10,819 bases of DNA from CAZCGA01 sp964498075. GTDB lineage: Bacteria > Desulfobacterota > Binatia > HRBIN30. The notes beneath the pieces were generated by a model. The model was given only the letters and a program-made list of their open reading frames with translations, was not told the DNA's origin and did not search any database. The stretch is from assembly GCA_964498075.1 (NCBI GenBank), contig CAZCGA010000182.1, positions 1 through 10,819 of the forward strand, given 5' to 3'. Positions 1 to 7,251 of this stretch are shown piece by piece. The translations under genes and the position numbers were made by a program. Position 1 is the stretch's first letter. Every line of letters starts with the position of its first letter.

Positions 1-141
1 GTTCGGCGGCCCCAGGTTCCACGCGTTCGGCCCCACCAGAGTGCGGTCGGTATCGACGTTATAGGCGGGATTGCCGCTGTCCTTGTGGAACTGCTGCACC
101 ACCGCAGGCCGAAACGCCCGTGCCGCGCTTTTGAATTTCAA
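1..141 (-). CDS. possible partial gene, unrecognised product
   Basis: The minus strand is open from a TAA just inside the 3' end of the padR-like gene to the window edge. It reads with a protein-like Asn/Asp-containing composition that includes QQFHKDSGNPAYNVDTD and TLVGPNAWNLGPPN, the latter at the edge. There is no ATG. A TTG at 141-139 or a GTG at 102-100 could start it, but neither has a visible ribosome binding site. It would lie immediately downstream of the PadR gene on the same strand. I do not recognise the family. One plus-strand frame is also open here, but its composition (Arg, His and Cys rich) is less convincing. Existence is uncertain because only about 47 codons are visible. 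Confidence 0.3.
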   Translation of the reverse strand, partial: MKFKSAARAFRPAVVQQFHKDSGNPAYNVDTDRTLVGPNAWNLGPPN

Positions 142-161
142 CCAGCAGGCTGCAAATTAGC

Positions 162-716
162 TTAGGCGAGGCGCCCTGGTATGGCGATGCCCGCGCCGTT
201 CGTCTCCCCAAGAAGCGCAAGGGCATCTCGACACCATTCCCACTCTGCGTTTACTCTTCGTAGCTCGAAGTCAAGAGCGAGCTGTTCGCCGAGTTTGCGG
301 TCTTCAACTGACAGTTGCGCCTCCAGAAGCTCCGCCTCGGCTTGGCGCTCATCAAGCCGTTCTTGAAGTCGTTGCTTGAGCCCCGCAACACCTCCTGTTC
401 GGTCAAGGCAGATCAGGCGTGCGAGCAAATCGTCCCGCCGGGAAGACAACGACTTGGTCTCAAACCAGCGCTTCAGTTCCGCTTCGCCTGCATAGGTGAG
501 ACTGTACAGCTTTCTACTTGGCGAGTTTCGCTTGTTCTCAGAAACTTCGACAGCGACGAGGCCATCCCCGCGTAACCCCGACAGTTCCGCGTATATCTGC
601 TGAAGCTTGGCCACCCAAACATGCCTAAACTCTCCCTTGAGCATGCGGCCAAGGCCATACCCGGTGTTGGGTCCCTTTGCGAATAGCATAGCTAGGATGA
701 TCACCCGTAGCCGCAT
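162..716 (-). CDS. PadR-family transcriptional regulator
   Basis: A 184-residue DNA-binding regulator, expected to act as a cytoplasmic dimer that represses nearby genes. Residues 1-85 are the PadR winged helix: it opens MRLRVIILAMLF, followed by GPNTGYGLGRML, the recognition region HVWVAKLQQIYAEL with the family-typical QIY, and a wing ending KLYSLTYAGEAELKRWF. Residues about 100-160 are a long charged helix (RLQERLDERQAEAELLEAQL ...) ending ELRRVNAEWEWCRDAL, matching the Vir_act_alpha_C dimerisation domain of the longer PadR class. An ATG seven codons upstream (737) is possible, but the start at 716 has a good ribosome binding site, AAGGAAGG, about nine bases away and fits where PadR domains begin. 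The gene lies 82 bases after the stop of the 130-residue unknown gene, so co-transcription is likely. Local GC is low (about 50% in the line at 481-540). The ligand and targets are unknown. Confidence 0.9.
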   Translation of the reverse strand: MRLRVIILAMLFAKGPNTGYGLGRMLKGEFRHVWVAKLQQIYAELSGLRGDGLVAVEVSENKRNSPSRKLYSLTYAGEAELKRWFETKSLSSRRDDLLARLICLDRTGGVAGLKQRLQERLDERQAEAELLEAQLSVEDRKLGEQLALDFELRRVNAEWEWCRDALALLGETNGAGIAIPGRLA

Positions 717-798
717 TCGAATAGTCCTTCCTTGCATTGGAGATATCAGAGACGCTTGTACCGCGGCGCGACTCTCTTTTGGTGCTAGCCGTTGCCCA

Positions 799-1191
799 TC
801 ATGCCGCGGACAAAACGCCGGGCGGATGGGCGAATTCGATCACCAGCAGGTGATTCTTGAGCTCGAACCTCGTAGTTGTCTCACGGTGCCGTGTATTGCC
901 CTTCCACTCGATCATGACTCGGTCGTCAGTGTCGAGTTTTTCGAGCGCCCAATGGACCATGGTCGTTATCGCCTCGAGATGTTGGGGCGGCCAGTTGCTC
1001 CCGAGCGCCTTGATGAGCGGGCGATACGCCCGTCGGCCAAACTTCTCGTTAAGTCCTTGGACTACCTCCACGACATCGTCTCCTGCCCGCAGCCGGGCAA
1101 GAATTTCATGACCGTCGTTGAAGATGTAGGGTGCCTGAAATACCACATTCAAAAGATCGACGGTTTCTGCGCAACCACCGATGTGTGCCAT
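799..1191 (-). CDS. hypothetical protein, 130 residues
   Basis: I do not recognise this protein. It is soluble-looking, with no signal peptide or membrane segment, and has a helical middle (GHEILARLRAGDDVVEVVQGLNEKFG, residues about 27-52) and a second helical stretch around HLEAITTMVHWALEKL. These are followed by an alternating strand-like region (DDRVMIEWKGN, TRFELKNHLLVIEFAH) before a short tail. It is preferred over the plus-strand frame covering the same DNA (607-1290) because its composition is that of an ordinary globular protein while the opposite frame is Cys/Arg rich. AGGAG lies about 12 bases before the ATG, a slightly long spacing. It is probably the first gene of a transcript that continues into the PadR gene, and is divergent from the LAL regulator. 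PadR repressors often control a neighbouring gene of unrelated function, so it may be the regulated target; that is inference. Confidence 0.7.
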   Translation of the reverse strand: MAHIGGCAETVDLLNVVFQAPYIFNDGHEILARLRAGDDVVEVVQGLNEKFGRRAYRPLIKALGSNWPPQHLEAITTMVHWALEKLDTDDRVMIEWKGNTRHRETTTRFELKNHLLVIEFAHPPGVLSAA

Positions 1192-1399
1192 AAGATGCTC
1201 TTGCTCCTCTCGCTTTTCGAGCCGCGCCGCGGTCGAGCCACGCCAATACCGAGGGCGTGCCAGAAACTTGACCGGTGCCAGTCGTCGTGAGTGCTCTCAC
1301 GTTGGCGAGCCCGGAACCGGCCATTGCCGCGAATCGGCCGAATCGCACAGCTATCGTGCATTACTGTGCACGGTGTTACATGCGCTAAAGTGCCCAATA
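1192..1399. promoter_or_regulatory. divergent regulatory region with three palindromes
   Basis: This 208-base gap lies between the divergent starts of the unknown gene and the LAL regulator. It holds three dyad-symmetric sites. The first is CGTGAG-N4-CTCACG at 1286-1301. The second is GCGAATCGGCCGAATCGC at 1329-1346, which is palindromic except for one central-arm A/A pair. The third is CGTGCA-N6-TGCACG at 1355-1372. The outer two share CGTG...CACG ends. No strong sigma-70 promoter is obvious. TAAAGT at 1386-1391 is a possible -10 for the rightward gene, and the third palindrome would then overlap its -35 position. Operator function is inferred. Short inverted repeats of this size can arise by chance in 200 bases. 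Confidence 0.4.
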
Positions 1400-4255
1400 T
1401 TGAATACAGGAACGCTTCCACCGGATGAGACGCTCTTCGGGCGGACGACTGAGGAGGCCTGTCTGGAGCAGCTGCTTGAGCTCGGGCCTGACACTTCGCC
1501 GGTGCTCATTGCGGGCGAGCCGGGAATTGGGAAAACCGCCCTGCTCAGACACGCAGAAAGGATCGCGCGCCGCGGTGGTTCGCTTGTGCTGTCGGGGCAT
1601 TGCTACGACGCGCAAGAGGCCGGACCGTATTTCCCATTCTTTCAAGTGCTGAAGCAGCTTGCACTGCGGGACGCCGCCTCACGAGCCAGCGACTTTCTGC
1701 CAAGCATGAACCTAGGCGAGCCAAACAGTTCTTGGCTGGGCAAGGACACAAGCGCGGCGAGGCAGAGATTCCTGCGAGAACTTAGCAGCGTAATCATCAG
1801 CGTCGCACAGCGCTCGCCGATGCTACTGATTATCGATGACATTCAATGGGCTGACGTCGGTTCTCTGCTGCTGCTCAACTGTTTGACGGACGTTCGTTCA
1901 CCTAACTTGGCTCTCCTTCTTGCCGAGCGGTCAGGCGATGGCACGTCGCCCGATCTAGTCCAACTCAAGGCGGCGATTCGAGGAAAAGCGCATCGCCTCG
2001 AACTCGCAGGACTTGACCTCGAAGCAACTAAGGGGATGGTGAGTGCGCGACTTGGAACCGGCAAACTATCTACAGCGGAAGTCCGGACGATTGTCACTGC
2101 AACGAAGGGGAATCCGCTCTTCATTCGCGAACTACTGACCCACTTCGAACGGCGCGGCGAGCCAAGTGCAGAGCTAGTAGACGACTTTCTGGCACGAGAA
2201 CAGCTTCCAAGCGATCTCGGCGCAATGATCGATGCTCGGGTGGGCCGGCTTTCAGAGCCCGTCTCGCTGTGTCTTGGCGGGGCCTCAGTCTTCAGCGGGG
2301 CATTCTCGTGCGCCGCTGTCGCACATGTTGTCCAGTGGGCGCGGGACGCGGCGCAAGACGCCCTTGACAAAGCTGTCAAGGAACAGATCCTTTGCCGCGT
2401 TCCCGGTGTCGGGTCGAACCGGTATGTTTTCGCGCACGATCTCTTTGCGAAACGGATCTACGAGCAATTGTCGGCGAGCGATCGACGCCAGTATCACGCG
2501 CGGGTAGTCGTTGGAGCCAAGCACGGCGTGGTTGTTCTCAATGAAGATTCGTTGGCGAGACATAGCGCGCTTGGTTCGACCGACGCGACAGCCATAGAGG
2601 CGGCCGAGGACTGCCAAAGGGCCGCAGAGGAGGCGGAACAGTTGCTCGCTTTCGAGACAGCCGCGCGCTTTTGGGAACTAGCGATGGAGTGCGGCCGGGA
2701 CGCGAGTGACGGAAAGCGGGCTGAGTTCAGGCGTCGTCTTGGTTGGGCGCTTTGGGCTTCTGGTCGCTGGCAGCAGGCTGCTGAATTGTGGCGGGAGGCC
2801 GTAGCGCTGTTTGAGGAGACTAATGACGAGCCTCACCTTGCGGAGGTGTCGCTCGCGTTGGCAGACGTTTATCGTTGGCGGCTGGAGCTCGACGAATCCA
2901 AACATTGGGCGGAACGAGCAGCCGCTCTTCCGCTCGCTTCGCCAGGGGAGCATGCGCTCGCGACTGCCCTAATCGGGAATGTCTATTCTCTGCAGAATCG
3001 CCGGCGGGAAGCGATCGAATATCTGGAAGAAGCTTCCGGATACTGGCATGAAGGCGGATGCGACCCCGCCGTCTCGTGGTGGCTATCTCACGGCCTGCTA
3101 ATGGTGGGCAACCTAACGAGGGCGCACGAGATCGGTGAGCAAGGGTTGGCGGAAGCGCAGCGTCGAGGCGCCACGAGCACAGCTGCGCTTCTTGCGACCG
3201 GGCTGTTGGTAAGCGATCTGGGGATCCTGGACGACCAGGCGGCCAAAGACCATCTGCGTATCGTCGAGGACTGTACCGCGCATCATCACGTTGCGGGTCG
3301 TATCACCCTGCTTCTATCACAAGCTTATGTTTATGGATACACGGGAAAGTGGCGGGAAATTCTCGAACTCACCAACGAATGGGTCGCCGACTTCCGGCTT
3401 GCCGGCACGTATCAGGTCGCGACTGCGCGGATGATTGCTGCAACCGCGTATCTAGCTGTGGGTGAAACTCGATCTGCGGAACAACTAATTCTAAAAGCCT
3501 TATCAGATACTGAAACGATGCGGCCTTTGTCGGCTCTCTATCTGGCCGAAACTTACATCGAGCAAGGTCGCCTGAATGAAGCTCAGGCGGTGGTCGACGA
3601 CGAATCCGGACGGATCTTGCGCGAACCTAGGCTCGCAGCGTCGAGAGCCATGCTGGGTCACGTTGCGGCGGACGTGGATGCGGAGCTCCTTTGGCAAGAG
3701 TGCTACAGGGCATTGAGGTCGGAGCGCCGGGCGATGATCGTAGGCTATTCGTGTACTTCGGTCCAGCGAGTCTTAGGGCGCTTAGCGGCAAGACTTCGCG
3801 ACTGGAATGGTGCGATCCGTCATTTCGACATCGCACTGGAGCAGCTCGAACGTGGCCAGGCATGGTCGGAGTTCGCGTTAACGCTTGTCGACTACTCGGC
3901 GATGCGCGCACAGCGCCGGCGCCGCGGCGATCTTCTAAAGGCTACTGCTATGCAGTTGAGAGCAACCGAGCTACTCGACAAGCTAGGAATGAAGTGTGCA
4001 GCTGATGGTATTCCAATGTCCGACGCTGGAAGCAATCCGTTCGCGCTGACGACTCGGGAACTGGAAGTTCTGGAGCTCGTTGCGAAAGGGCTCCGCAACC
4101 GAGAGATCGCCGCTCGACTTACGCTCAGCGAGCGGACGGTGCAAAGGCACCTCGAGAATGTCTTCGGGAAAATGGCGGTTGACGGTCGGACAGAGGCCGT
4201 TGTGAAGGCGGCGGACGTAGGACTACTTCGTCAGGATCGACGGAGCCTGTTCTGA
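1400..4255 (+). CDS. LAL-type LuxR-family regulator with AAA ATPase and C-terminal HTH
   Basis: A large signal-transducing ATPase regulator of the MalT/LAL type, about 951 residues, cytoplasmic. The N-terminal NTPase (AAA_16-like) begins LFGRTTEEACLEQLLE and has Walker A GEPGIGKT at residues 39-46 and Walker B LLIIDDIQWAD at about 142-152. The typical YFPFFQVLKQL follows the first strand. A long helical, TPR-like sensor region occupies roughly residues 400-850. The LuxR/GerE helix-turn-helix begins at about residue 883 (LTTRELEVLELVAKGLRNRE) and contains SERTVQRHLENVFGKM. These proteins couple ATP and inducer binding to DNA binding; the inducer here is unknown. The frame is open back to an ATG at 1181, but that extension is Cys/Arg rich, overlaps the divergent gene and has no ribosome binding site. 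I favour TTG at 1400 (GTG at 1373 is an alternative), which puts 12 residues before LFGR. The last codons and stop lie in a dispersed repeat. The gene converges on hsdS with a 14-base gap. Confidence 0.93.
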   Translation: MNTGTLPPDETLFGRTTEEACLEQLLELGPDTSPVLIAGEPGIGKTALLRHAERIARRGGSLVLSGHCYDAQEAGPYFPFFQVLKQLALRDAASRASDFLPSMNLGEPNSSWLGKDTSAARQRFLRELSSVIISVAQRSPMLLIIDDIQWADVGSLLLLNCLTDVRSPNLALLLAERSGDGTSPDLVQLKAAIRGKAHRLELAGLDLEATKGMVSARLGTGKLSTAEVRTIVTATKGNPLFIRELLTHFERRGEPSAELVDDFLAREQLPSDLGAMIDARVGRLSEPVSLCLGGASVFSGAFSCAAVAHVVQWARDAAQDALDKAVKEQILCRVPGVGSNRYVFAHDLFAKRIYEQLSASDRRQYHARVVVGAKHGVVVLNEDSLARHSALGSTDATAIEAAEDCQRAAEEAEQLLAFETAARFWELAMECGRDASDGKRAEFRRRLGWALWASGRWQQAAELWREAVALFEETNDEPHLAEVSLALADVYRWRLELDESKHWAERAAALPLASPGEHALATALIGNVYSLQNRRREAIEYLEEASGYWHEGGCDPAVSWWLSHGLLMVGNLTRAHEIGEQGLAEAQRRGATSTAALLATGLLVSDLGILDDQAAKDHLRIVEDCTAHHHVAGRITLLLSQAYVYGYTGKWREILELTNEWVADFRLAGTYQVATARMIAATAYLAVGETRSAEQLILKALSDTETMRPLSALYLAETYIEQGRLNEAQAVVDDESGRILREPRLAASRAMLGHVAADVDAELLWQECYRALRSERRAMIVGYSCTSVQRVLGRLAARLRDWNGAIRHFDIALEQLERGQAWSEFALTLVDYSAMRAQRRRRGDLLKATAMQLRATELLDKLGMKCAADGIPMSDAGSNPFALTTRELEVLELVAKGLRNREIAARLTLSERTVQRHLENVFGKMAVDGRTEAVVKAADVGLLRQDRRSLF

Positions 4256-4271
4256 GCGCAGTCGAGGGGTC
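4241..4271. repeat. dispersed repeat of the CTGAGC...GTCGA type
   Basis: The stretch starting CGGAGCCTGTTCTGAGCGCA and ending GTCGAGGGGTC resembles the AGCTTGTCCTGAGC..GTCGAAGGA sequence that recurs between genes in many environmental bacterial genomes. Read on the other strand it encodes DPSTALRTGS, a signature often seen in spurious ORFs. Here it supplies the last codons (DRRSLF) and TGA stop of the LAL gene, and reaches the hsdS stop codon. A diverged second copy lies at 10401-10426. Family assignment rests on memory, not a search. Confidence 0.6.
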
Positions 4272-5631
4272 AGCCGCGCCCCCTGCGCGCGCGTGCCTTC
4301 GTCGGCTCCGCAGCCCGCTCCGAACGTATCCGCGCCAGCAGCGCCGACGTCGGCTCATAGTCGCGGCCCTCACGACGCGCAAGCTCCGCCTCGGTCGGCA
4401 CCAGCTCGCCGCGGAACGCCTTCGCCAGGATCGATTGCGTCAGCCGCTCCGCGCGCGCCGTCGCGGCGGCCACGCGCGACTCGATCGCGTCCGCCAGCGC
4501 GAACAGCGCGTCGACGCGCCGGACGATCTCGTGCTGCTCGGGCGGCATGGGAAGAGGAATGCTAATTCTGGATAGGTCCTGCTGGCTCACCTTGTGGATG
4601 CCTGCTGTGGTCTTAGCAGCTGCTTCAATCTGCTCGCGTACGTGGGGCGAGTCCCAGATTAACCGTAGGAAACGAACGTCGCATGCTTCCGAAGGCCTCA
4701 CCCGGATCAATAGATCGGGGTATGCAACGCCGTCGGACGTGTCCTCAACGAGACCACCTCTACCGACCAACGACAGCGACCCGTTCCCACGCGCAACGAG
4801 AAAGTCGCCGCTCCGCACAAGGAACGGTCTGGCCTCATCTTCTGACCAAGCTCCTAACTTCCGCTCGCTCAGGTCAACTCGACCGCTTTTCAGGCAAGTG
4901 AGTCGTAGTATTGGAAACCCCTCAACTGCCGTAAGAACCGACCGCCCATTTCTTAGCGGTTCAACAATGACGTCGGAGACGAGAGCCAGCTCCCAACCAC
5001 CTGGAAGGCTACCGTTGCTCGGAGTGCCATCTCCCCGCCAGTCCGCCGTTAGCCGCCCGTCGCACGCCGCTGCCAGCAACGACTGGCGGAAGCGCTTGAG
5101 CAGCGCCGCCGTGCGCGCGAGCCGGTGGCGCGCGGCGTTCACTTGCGACAGCAGCTCCTCCACCTTTGCGACGATGCGCTGCTGCTCGGCGAGTGGCGGC
5201 AGGGCGATCTGTAGTTCCACAAGGTCACCCTTGCTGATGGCGGTGAAGGTTGAGCCGGTTCCACTCAGCGCTAACTCAGGTTCTTGCAACCGCAGCGCAT
5301 ACAAGACGAAGTCCGTCGGGATTCCGCAAAGAGGTGTTAGCGCAGCAAGCCCGCGACCGATTGCGCATGTTTGATCTGCCACGTTTGTAGGGCCAACTGG
5401 CGCTCGAACGGAGATGAGCACATCGCCGGGCTCGGCGATCTTCGTCGGAGAGGTGCACCACTTAACAGCGGTAGGATGCCTTGCGCCAAACTCCGCCTTT
5501 CCTTGGAAGAATGCCAGTCCATCCCTCCGGTTGTTGTACGACGATCCTGGCGGAGACTGTCCCATGTTGATGCGAACAACGTCCGGCAGTTTGGCCGCAG
5601 CCCAGCCCTCAGGCAGCTCCTCGGCATCCAC
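4270..5631 (-). CDS. hsdS: type I restriction-modification specificity subunit HsdS
   Basis: The DNA-recognition subunit of the type I complex, 453 residues. It has two target-recognition domains, each reading half of a bipartite site. TRD1 spans about residues 5-145, beginning LPEGWAAAKLPDVVRI. Conserved spacer 1 (about 145-199) is LPPLAEQQRIVAKVEELL ... LLKRFRQSLLAAACDGRLT. TRD2 (about 209-358) begins LPGGWELALVSDVI. Spacer 2 (360-413) is LPMPPEQHEIVRRVDALF ... LTQSILAKAFRGELV. The two spacers are an internal repeat typical of HsdS and set the half-site distance. The start is a GTG at 5631-5629 that overlaps the hsdM stop (TAGTG), so the two genes are translationally coupled. A basic tail, TKARARRGRG, ends the protein. 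GC is strongly mosaic: sampled 60-base lines are 53-60% in the TRDs and 72-83% in the conserved parts, consistent with TRD exchange. The target site cannot be predicted from the sequence alone. Confidence 0.95.
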   Translation of the reverse strand: MDAEELPEGWAAAKLPDVVRINMGQSPPGSSYNNRRDGLAFFQGKAEFGARHPTAVKWCTSPTKIAEPGDVLISVRAPVGPTNVADQTCAIGRGLAALTPLCGIPTDFVLYALRLQEPELALSGTGSTFTAISKGDLVELQIALPPLAEQQRIVAKVEELLSQVNAARHRLARTAALLKRFRQSLLAAACDGRLTADWRGDGTPSNGSLPGGWELALVSDVIVEPLRNGRSVLTAVEGFPILRLTCLKSGRVDLSERKLGAWSEDEARPFLVRSGDFLVARGNGSLSLVGRGGLVEDTSDGVAYPDLLIRVRPSEACDVRFLRLIWDSPHVREQIEAAAKTTAGIHKVSQQDLSRISIPLPMPPEQHEIVRRVDALFALADAIESRVAAATARAERLTQSILAKAFRGELVPTEAELARREGRDYEPTSALLARIRSERAAEPTKARARRGRG

Positions 5632-7082
5632 TAGCGCGCTATCACCTTGGCGTCGACGGGTGTCGCGCCGTTACCGTTCTCCAGCGCAGCCAGCACGGCG
5701 TTCAGCTCGACGATCGCGCTCTCAAGCTCTGCGATCGCGTCCGTCGCCAGCTCCTCCGGCTCCGGCATGTCGTCGCCGTCGTCCAGCGACTCGTCGCGCA
5801 GCCACTTCAGGCTGTCGATCTTGAAGTCGCGCTCCTTCACCTCAGCGATCGGGAAGCTGCGCCAGCGGTCTTCCTTGGAGTCCGCAATCTTGCGCTTCGC
5901 GTGGCCAAACGGATCCCTCCCGTAACAGCGCTCGAACTCCGCAAAGTGCTCCGGCGTGAGCGGGCGGTCCTTCTTGGTAATGCGTGGCACGTTCGTCCGA
6001 GCGTCGTACACCCACACCCGCTCGGTCGGCGGACCTCTTCGGAAGAAGATGACGTTTGTCTTCGTGCCGGGACTGTACGGGCTGAATGCGCCGTTCGGCA
6101 GCCGCAGCACCGTGTGCAGGTCGCAGTCCTTGGTCAGAAACTCGAACACGTCGCCCGCGGCGTCGGCAAAGAGCACGTTGTCCGGCACGACGACCGCCGC
6201 GCGGCCGCCCGGCTTGAGCAACGTCATCACGTGCTGGATGAAGTTGAGCTGCTTGTTGCTCGTCGACACGACGAAGTCGTCGCGCTCAGGAGCCTGGTTC
6301 GCGCCCTTCGTGCCGAACGGCGGGTTCGTCAGCACGACATCGTGCCGCGTGCCACGAAACGCTTCGTAGATCGAGTCCCCGAGGATGATCTCCGGCTCCA
6401 GCTCGTGCAAGTAGAGATTCATCAGCGCGAGCCGCCTCGGGCGCTGCACCAGGTCCTGTCCGAAGTACGTGCGCTGCTGGACGCGCTTCGTGGTTGCCCG
6501 GTCGAGAAGTGCACCTTGCTTCGTTTCGCCAATCAGCCACTCGTACGCCGCGACCAGAAAGCCGCCCGTACCGCAGGCCGGGTCGCAGATGGTGAAATCC
6601 TTGCTCGCGCGCGGGTCGGGCTTCATGCAGCGCACGATCGACTCAATAATGATGCGCGGCGTGAAGTACTGGCCCGCGCCCTTCTTGCCCTCGCTCGCCG
6701 CCTTCTCCAGCAGCCCCTCGAACGCCTCCGCCTTCACGTCGATGTTCAGGCCGGTCCAGTCCGTCTCATCGATCAGGCCGACGAGCCGCTTGAGGTTCAC
6801 CGGGTTGGTAAAGCGCGACTGCGCGTCGGTAAAGATGTCGTTCAGCAGGCCTGGCTCCTTGCCGAGCGTTCGCAGCACTTCGATGTAGTGCTCTGCGATG
6901 TCGGTGCCGGCCTTGCTGTCCAACGTCTTCCAGTCGCAGCCCTTGGGCAGCGCGACGCTGCGCTCGTCCGCCATCTTGATAAAGAGCAGGTAGGTGAGCT
7001 GCTCGATGTAATCGCCGTAATCGATGCCGTCGTGGCGCAGCGTGTTGCAGAACCCCCACAGCTTCTGAACAACGTCCGTCAT
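5631..7082 (-). CDS. hsdM: type I restriction-modification methyltransferase subunit HsdM
   Basis: The N6-adenine methyltransferase subunit, 483 residues; two copies with one HsdS form the methylase, and HsdR adds restriction. The N-terminal HsdM domain starts MTDVVQKLWGFCNTLRHDGI and contains DYGDYIEQLTYLLFIKMADE. The catalytic domain opens GQYFTPR (about 137-143). The SAM-binding motif I is DPACGTGGFL (167-176), and the catalytic motif IV is NPPF (253-256), in TNPPFGTKG. The frame is open upstream to 7220, but that extension is only translated repeat DNA, and MTDVV matches the normal family start. The ribosome binding site is weak (GGTGG within AAGGGCGGTGG) and lies about 15 bases from the nearest hairpin repeat. 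It is the middle gene of hsdR-hsdM-hsdS: 169 bases after hsdR and overlapping hsdS by one base. All key residues are present, so it should be active. Confidence 0.96.
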   Translation of the reverse strand: MTDVVQKLWGFCNTLRHDGIDYGDYIEQLTYLLFIKMADERSVALPKGCDWKTLDSKAGTDIAEHYIEVLRTLGKEPGLLNDIFTDAQSRFTNPVNLKRLVGLIDETDWTGLNIDVKAEAFEGLLEKAASEGKKGAGQYFTPRIIIESIVRCMKPDPRASKDFTICDPACGTGGFLVAAYEWLIGETKQGALLDRATTKRVQQRTYFGQDLVQRPRRLALMNLYLHELEPEIILGDSIYEAFRGTRHDVVLTNPPFGTKGANQAPERDDFVVSTSNKQLNFIQHVMTLLKPGGRAAVVVPDNVLFADAAGDVFEFLTKDCDLHTVLRLPNGAFSPYSPGTKTNVIFFRRGPPTERVWVYDARTNVPRITKKDRPLTPEHFAEFERCYGRDPFGHAKRKIADSKEDRWRSFPIAEVKERDFKIDSLKWLRDESLDDGDDMPEPEELATDAIAELESAIVELNAVLAALENGNGATPVDAKVIAR

Positions 7083-7096
7083 GCGGCCACCGCCCT

Positions 7097-7120
7097 TGTA
7101 GGGGCGACCGGCGGTCGCCC
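7097..7120. repeat. hairpin repeat unit A between hsdR and hsdM
   Basis: TGTAGGGGC starts the unit. GGGCGACC and GGTCGCCC form a perfect eight-base stem around a three-base loop (GGC). It is the copy closest to hsdM, about 15 bases upstream of its ATG. The same opening TGTAGGGGC recurs in units B, C and D and at 10298, all in one orientation. Confidence 0.85.
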
Positions 7121-7126
7121 TGCGGC

Positions 7127-7151
7127 TGTAGGGGCGCATAGCAATGCGCCC
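7127..7151. repeat. hairpin repeat unit B between hsdR and hsdM
   Basis: TGTAGGGGC start, then GGGCGCAT (7132-7139), loop AGCA, and ATGCGCCC (7144-7151): a perfect eight-base stem. It is identical to the copy at 10298-10322 except for one loop base. Confidence 0.85.
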
Positions 7152-7163
7152 TGGGGTCGGGGG

Positions 7164-7190
7164 TGTAGGGGCGCACCTGCGTGTGCGCTC
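7164..7190. repeat. hairpin repeat unit C between hsdR and hsdM
   Basis: TGTAGGGGC start, then GGGCGCAC pairs with GTGCGCTC with one G-T wobble, around CTGCGT. It is somewhat diverged from units A and B. Confidence 0.75.
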
Positions 7191-7207
7191 GGTTCCCTTC
7201 GCCATCG

Positions 7208-7231
7208 TGTAGGGGCACACCGCGGTCGCCC
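7208..7231. repeat. degenerate repeat unit D after the hsdR stop
   Basis: TGTAGGGGC start and GGTCGCCC end as in unit A, but the left arm reads GGGCACACC, so the stem is broken. It lies about 20 bases past the hsdR stop codon. Confidence 0.65.
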
Positions 7232-7251
7232 TGGCGTGAGGGCTGTTTCAG

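Noticed and set aside
607..1290. 227-codon plus-strand frame over the PadR and unknown genes
   Set aside because: It crosses two oppositely oriented genes and has Cys/Arg-rich composition; the minus-strand proteins are more protein-like.
1181..1399. N-terminal extension of the LAL gene to the first ATG
   Set aside because: No ribosome binding site, composition unlike the rest of the protein, and overlap with the divergent gene.
4547..5374. 275-codon plus-strand frame opposite hsdS
   Set aside because: Ser/Arg-rich shadow of the hsdS recognition domains.
7083..7220. 46-residue N-terminal extension of HsdM
   Set aside because: It is translation of hairpin repeats A to C; the family start is at MTDVVQKLW.
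7097..7231. CRISPR array
   Set aside because: The repeated units are self-complementary, spacings are irregular (30, 37 and 44 bases), spacers are not of uniform length and no cas genes are present.
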